Below, one piece after another: positions 7,191-8,627 of a stretch of DNA of 8,627 nucleotides. A program made the translations under genes and the position numbers. Each line of letters starts with the position of its first letter. The stretch's first letter is position 1. The stretch comes from Thermoflexales bacterium (GTDB taxonomy: Bacteria > Chloroflexota > Anaerolineae > B4-G1 > SLSP01): the NCBI GenBank assembly GCA_015486785.1, contig WFQZ01000291.1, positions 1 to 8,627 of the forward strand. The letters run 5' to 3'. Below the pieces are notes generated by a model. It was not told the DNA's origin. It made no database searches and saw only the letters and a list, made by a program, of their open reading frames with translations.

Positions 7191-7195
7191 GGAGG
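7191..7195 (+). promoter_or_regulatory. Ribosome binding site deciding the ipk start
   Basis: GGAGG lies 8 nt before the ATG at 7204. The frame is also open from a TTG at 7183, but that would place this site inside the gene, so ATG 7204 is preferred. Confidence 0.85.
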
Positions 7196-7203
7196 CCAAC
7201 CCA

Positions 7204-8010
7204 ATGATTCCAGACACCGTCTTCGTCAAACTAGGCGGCTCATTGATCACCGACAAACGCCGCGAGGCGACCCCCCGACGGCGCGTCCTGCGGCGGCTGG
7301 CCGCGGACCTGCGCTCCGCCCTGGATCAACGCCCGGAGATGCGCATCGTCCTGGGGCACGGCTCCGGCTCCTTCGGCCACTGGGAAGCCAACCGCTACGG
7401 GACCCGGCAAGGCGTCCACAGTCCGGCGCAGTGGCACGGATTCGCGCAAGTGGCCGCCGCCGCCGCGCAGTTGGATCGGCTGGTGGTGGATACCTTCCTG
7501 GAGGCCGGCGTGCCGGTGCTGAGCCTGCAACCTTCGGCCTCGGCTCTGGCGCAAGACGGCGTCCCGCACTCGTGGGACGATACCAACCTGCGCTTAGCCC
7601 TGGAGCACGGCTTGATCCCGCTGATCTTCGGAGACGTGGCCTTCGACACTCGGCGCGGCGGCACGATCCTCTCCACCGAATCGCTGTTCGTCTACCTGGC
7701 GCAAAAACTGCACCCGCAACGCATCCTGCTCCTGGGCAACGCCCCCGGCGTCCTTGACGAATGGCATCGCGTGATCCCGCGCATCACGCCCGCCGGCTAC
7801 CCCAAAATCGACCGCTTCCTGCGCGGCTCGTGCTGCACCGACGTGACCGGCGGCATGGCGGACAAAGTCGCCCAAATGGTGCACCTGGTGGAGCGTATCC
7901 CCTCCCTGCGCGTGTGGATTCTCACCGGGCACGAAGAAAACGTGCTGCGTACCTCGCTCCTAGAGCCGGAACGCACCCCCGGCACCTGCATCTGCGGGGA
8001 TGAGCCGTAA
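7204..8010 (+). CDS. ipk: Isopentenyl phosphate kinase
   Basis: This 268-residue amino-acid-kinase-family enzyme phosphorylates isopentenyl phosphate to isopentenyl diphosphate with ATP, the last step of the archaeal-type alternative mevalonate route. The N-terminal KLGGSLITDK (9-18) binds ATP. GHGSGSFGH (51-59) carries His59 in the position of the catalytic histidine that separates this family from its relatives. SLQPSA (107-112), FGDVAFD (142-148) and CTDVTGGMADKV (211-222) match archaeal isopentenyl phosphate kinases such as the Methanocaldococcus enzyme. Length is usual for the family. A good ribosome site supports ATG 7204. The neighbouring mevalonate kinase supports the pathway role. 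Glutamate 5-kinase, acetylglutamate kinase, UMP kinase and fosfomycin kinase share the fold, but the histidine and the TDVTGGM signature favour this call. The gene ends 2 bp from the convergent helicase. Confidence 0.93.
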   Translation: MIPDTVFVKLGGSLITDKRREATPRRRVLRRLAADLRSALDQRPEMRIVLGHGSGSFGHWEANRYGTRQGVHSPAQWHGFAQVAAAAAQLDRLVVDTFLEAGVPVLSLQPSASALAQDGVPHSWDDTNLRLALEHGLIPLIFGDVAFDTRRGGTILSTESLFVYLAQKLHPQRILLLGNAPGVLDEWHRVIPRITPAGYPKIDRFLRGSCCTDVTGGMADKVAQMVHLVERIPSLRVWILTGHEENVLRTSLLEPERTPGTCICGDEP

Positions 8011-8012
8011 GC

Positions 8013-8627
8013 TCACGCCCCGGCCAACGCCAGGAACGCCACCGCCGGTTGACTATCGCCCCGCCGCCCGCTGTTCCACGTGACCACCAACTCCCGCCGG
8101 GCGCGGGTGATCCCCACGAAGAACAACCGCAGCCGCTCCGAGGCATACGACTCGCGGGCTAACTGCGTCGGCGTGCCCTCGTCGTAAGCGAACACGTCGG
8201 GGTTTTCGTGCAGCGCGAGCATCTGCGCCAACAACTCCGCCTCCAGATTGAGCGAATCACGCACGAAGTACTTTTCGGCAATGTAAGTATCCTGCGGCAT
8301 CGCCGAGGGGAAATTGTAATCGTTGACCGACATCAAATACACCTTGTCCCACTCCAGCCCCTTGGCCTTGTGTACCGTCGCCACCACCACCTCGCCGCGA
8401 TGCGCATCCGGGTCGAAGCCCCAATCCTCATCATCAAAGCCCAGGAACTTGCGTTGATTGCGGGCGATGTCCCCCAGCTCCCGCGTCAACTCCGGCAACC
8501 GCCACGCGGGATTTTGATTCGCCGCCTGGCGCAGCATCAACGCCAACTTGTGCGCCACCGCCAGATCGGCGGGCGCGGTGAACAAATCCTGCGCCAGCGT
8601 GAGGATCAACTGGTCGATGGGCAGCAA
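8013..8627 (-). CDS. UvrD/PcrA-like superfamily 1 DNA helicase, C-terminal part (5' end outside window)
   Basis: These are the last 204 codons of an ATP-dependent 3'-5' DNA helicase; the Walker A and B motifs lie beyond base 8627. Visible are the motif V region VVVATVHKAKGLEWDKVYL (about residues 80-98 of the fragment) and the motif VI region ERLRLFFVGITRARREL (164-180). Its arginine contacts the ATP gamma-phosphate in this family. The protein ends about 25 residues after motif VI, so it lacks the C-terminal Tudor-like tail of UvrD and PcrA. The frame runs straight into the window edge, so the first codon there (TTG) is not claimed as a start. An exact role (repair, recombination or replication restart) cannot be given from this part. 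It overlaps no neighbour and converges on the isopentenyl phosphate kinase gene. Confidence 0.92.
   Translation of the reverse strand: MLPIDQLILTLAQDLFTAPADLAVAHKLALMLRQAANQNPAWRLPELTRELGDIARNQRKFLGFDDEDWGFDPDAHRGEVVVATVHKAKGLEWDKVYLMSVNDYNFPSAMPQDTYIAEKYFVRDSLNLEAELLAQMLALHENPDVFAYDEGTPTQLARESYASERLRLFFVGITRARRELVVTWNSGRRGDSQPAVAFLALAGA

Noticed and set aside
7183..7203. TTG start seven codons upstream for isopentenyl phosphate kinase
   Set aside because: It would bury the GGAGG ribosome site in the coding sequence, and ATG 7204 matches the usual family start close to the KLGGS motif.
7128..7757. Plus-strand frame of 209 codons overlapping isopentenyl phosphate kinase
   Set aside because: Arginine- and proline-rich shadow frame. 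The family motifs are in the other frame, which has the better ribosome site.

Overview
The window is a gene-dense, GC-rich bacterial segment with five protein-coding genes, two of them cut by the window ends. The best organism guess is a member of the Chloroflexota (Anaerolineae or Roseiflexus-like). It carries a mevalonate kinase next to an isopentenyl phosphate kinase, a combination typical of archaea but also known in Chloroflexota. It also has large GAF/PAS histidine kinases, Shine-Dalgarno sites and sigma70-like promoters. A haloarchaeon, which could also carry 7TM histidine kinases and these two kinases, is less likely because the proteins are not strongly acidic and the promoters look bacterial. 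The assignment is inference.

Layout from left to right: (1) the 3' part of a sugar-nucleotide epimerase/dehydratase on +, ending at 796. (2) A soluble GAF-GAF-GAF-PAS histidine kinase on - (812-3247), tail-to-tail with the epimerase. (3) A 216-bp divergent control region (3248-3463) with back-to-back, interleaved promoters for the two kinases and a structured leader for the rightward one. (4) A 7TM-PAS-GAF-PAS histidine kinase on + (3464-6154). (5) A mevalonate kinase (6151-7086) whose ATG overlaps the kinase stop as ATGA. (6) A 117-bp spacer with a degenerate CTCTGCG repeat and a hairpin, then isopentenyl phosphate kinase (7204-8010). (7) The C-terminal part of a UvrD/PcrA-like SF1 helicase on - (8013-8627), again tail-to-tail with a 2-bp gap.

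The two kinases of the + operon fit the alternative mevalonate pathway. Mevalonate kinase makes 5-phosphomevalonate, a phosphomevalonate decarboxylase (not in this window) would make isopentenyl phosphate, and isopentenyl phosphate kinase makes isopentenyl diphosphate. The unusual point is that a membrane sensor kinase leads this operon and is translationally overlapped with the mevalonate kinase. A second, cytosolic sensor kinase is fired divergently from the same promoter region. No response regulator is present in the window. The sensor pair, especially the N-terminal half of the 7TM kinase, is visibly more AT-rich than the flanking metabolic genes. No RNA genes, insertion sequences, CRISPR arrays or convincing intrinsic terminators were seen.
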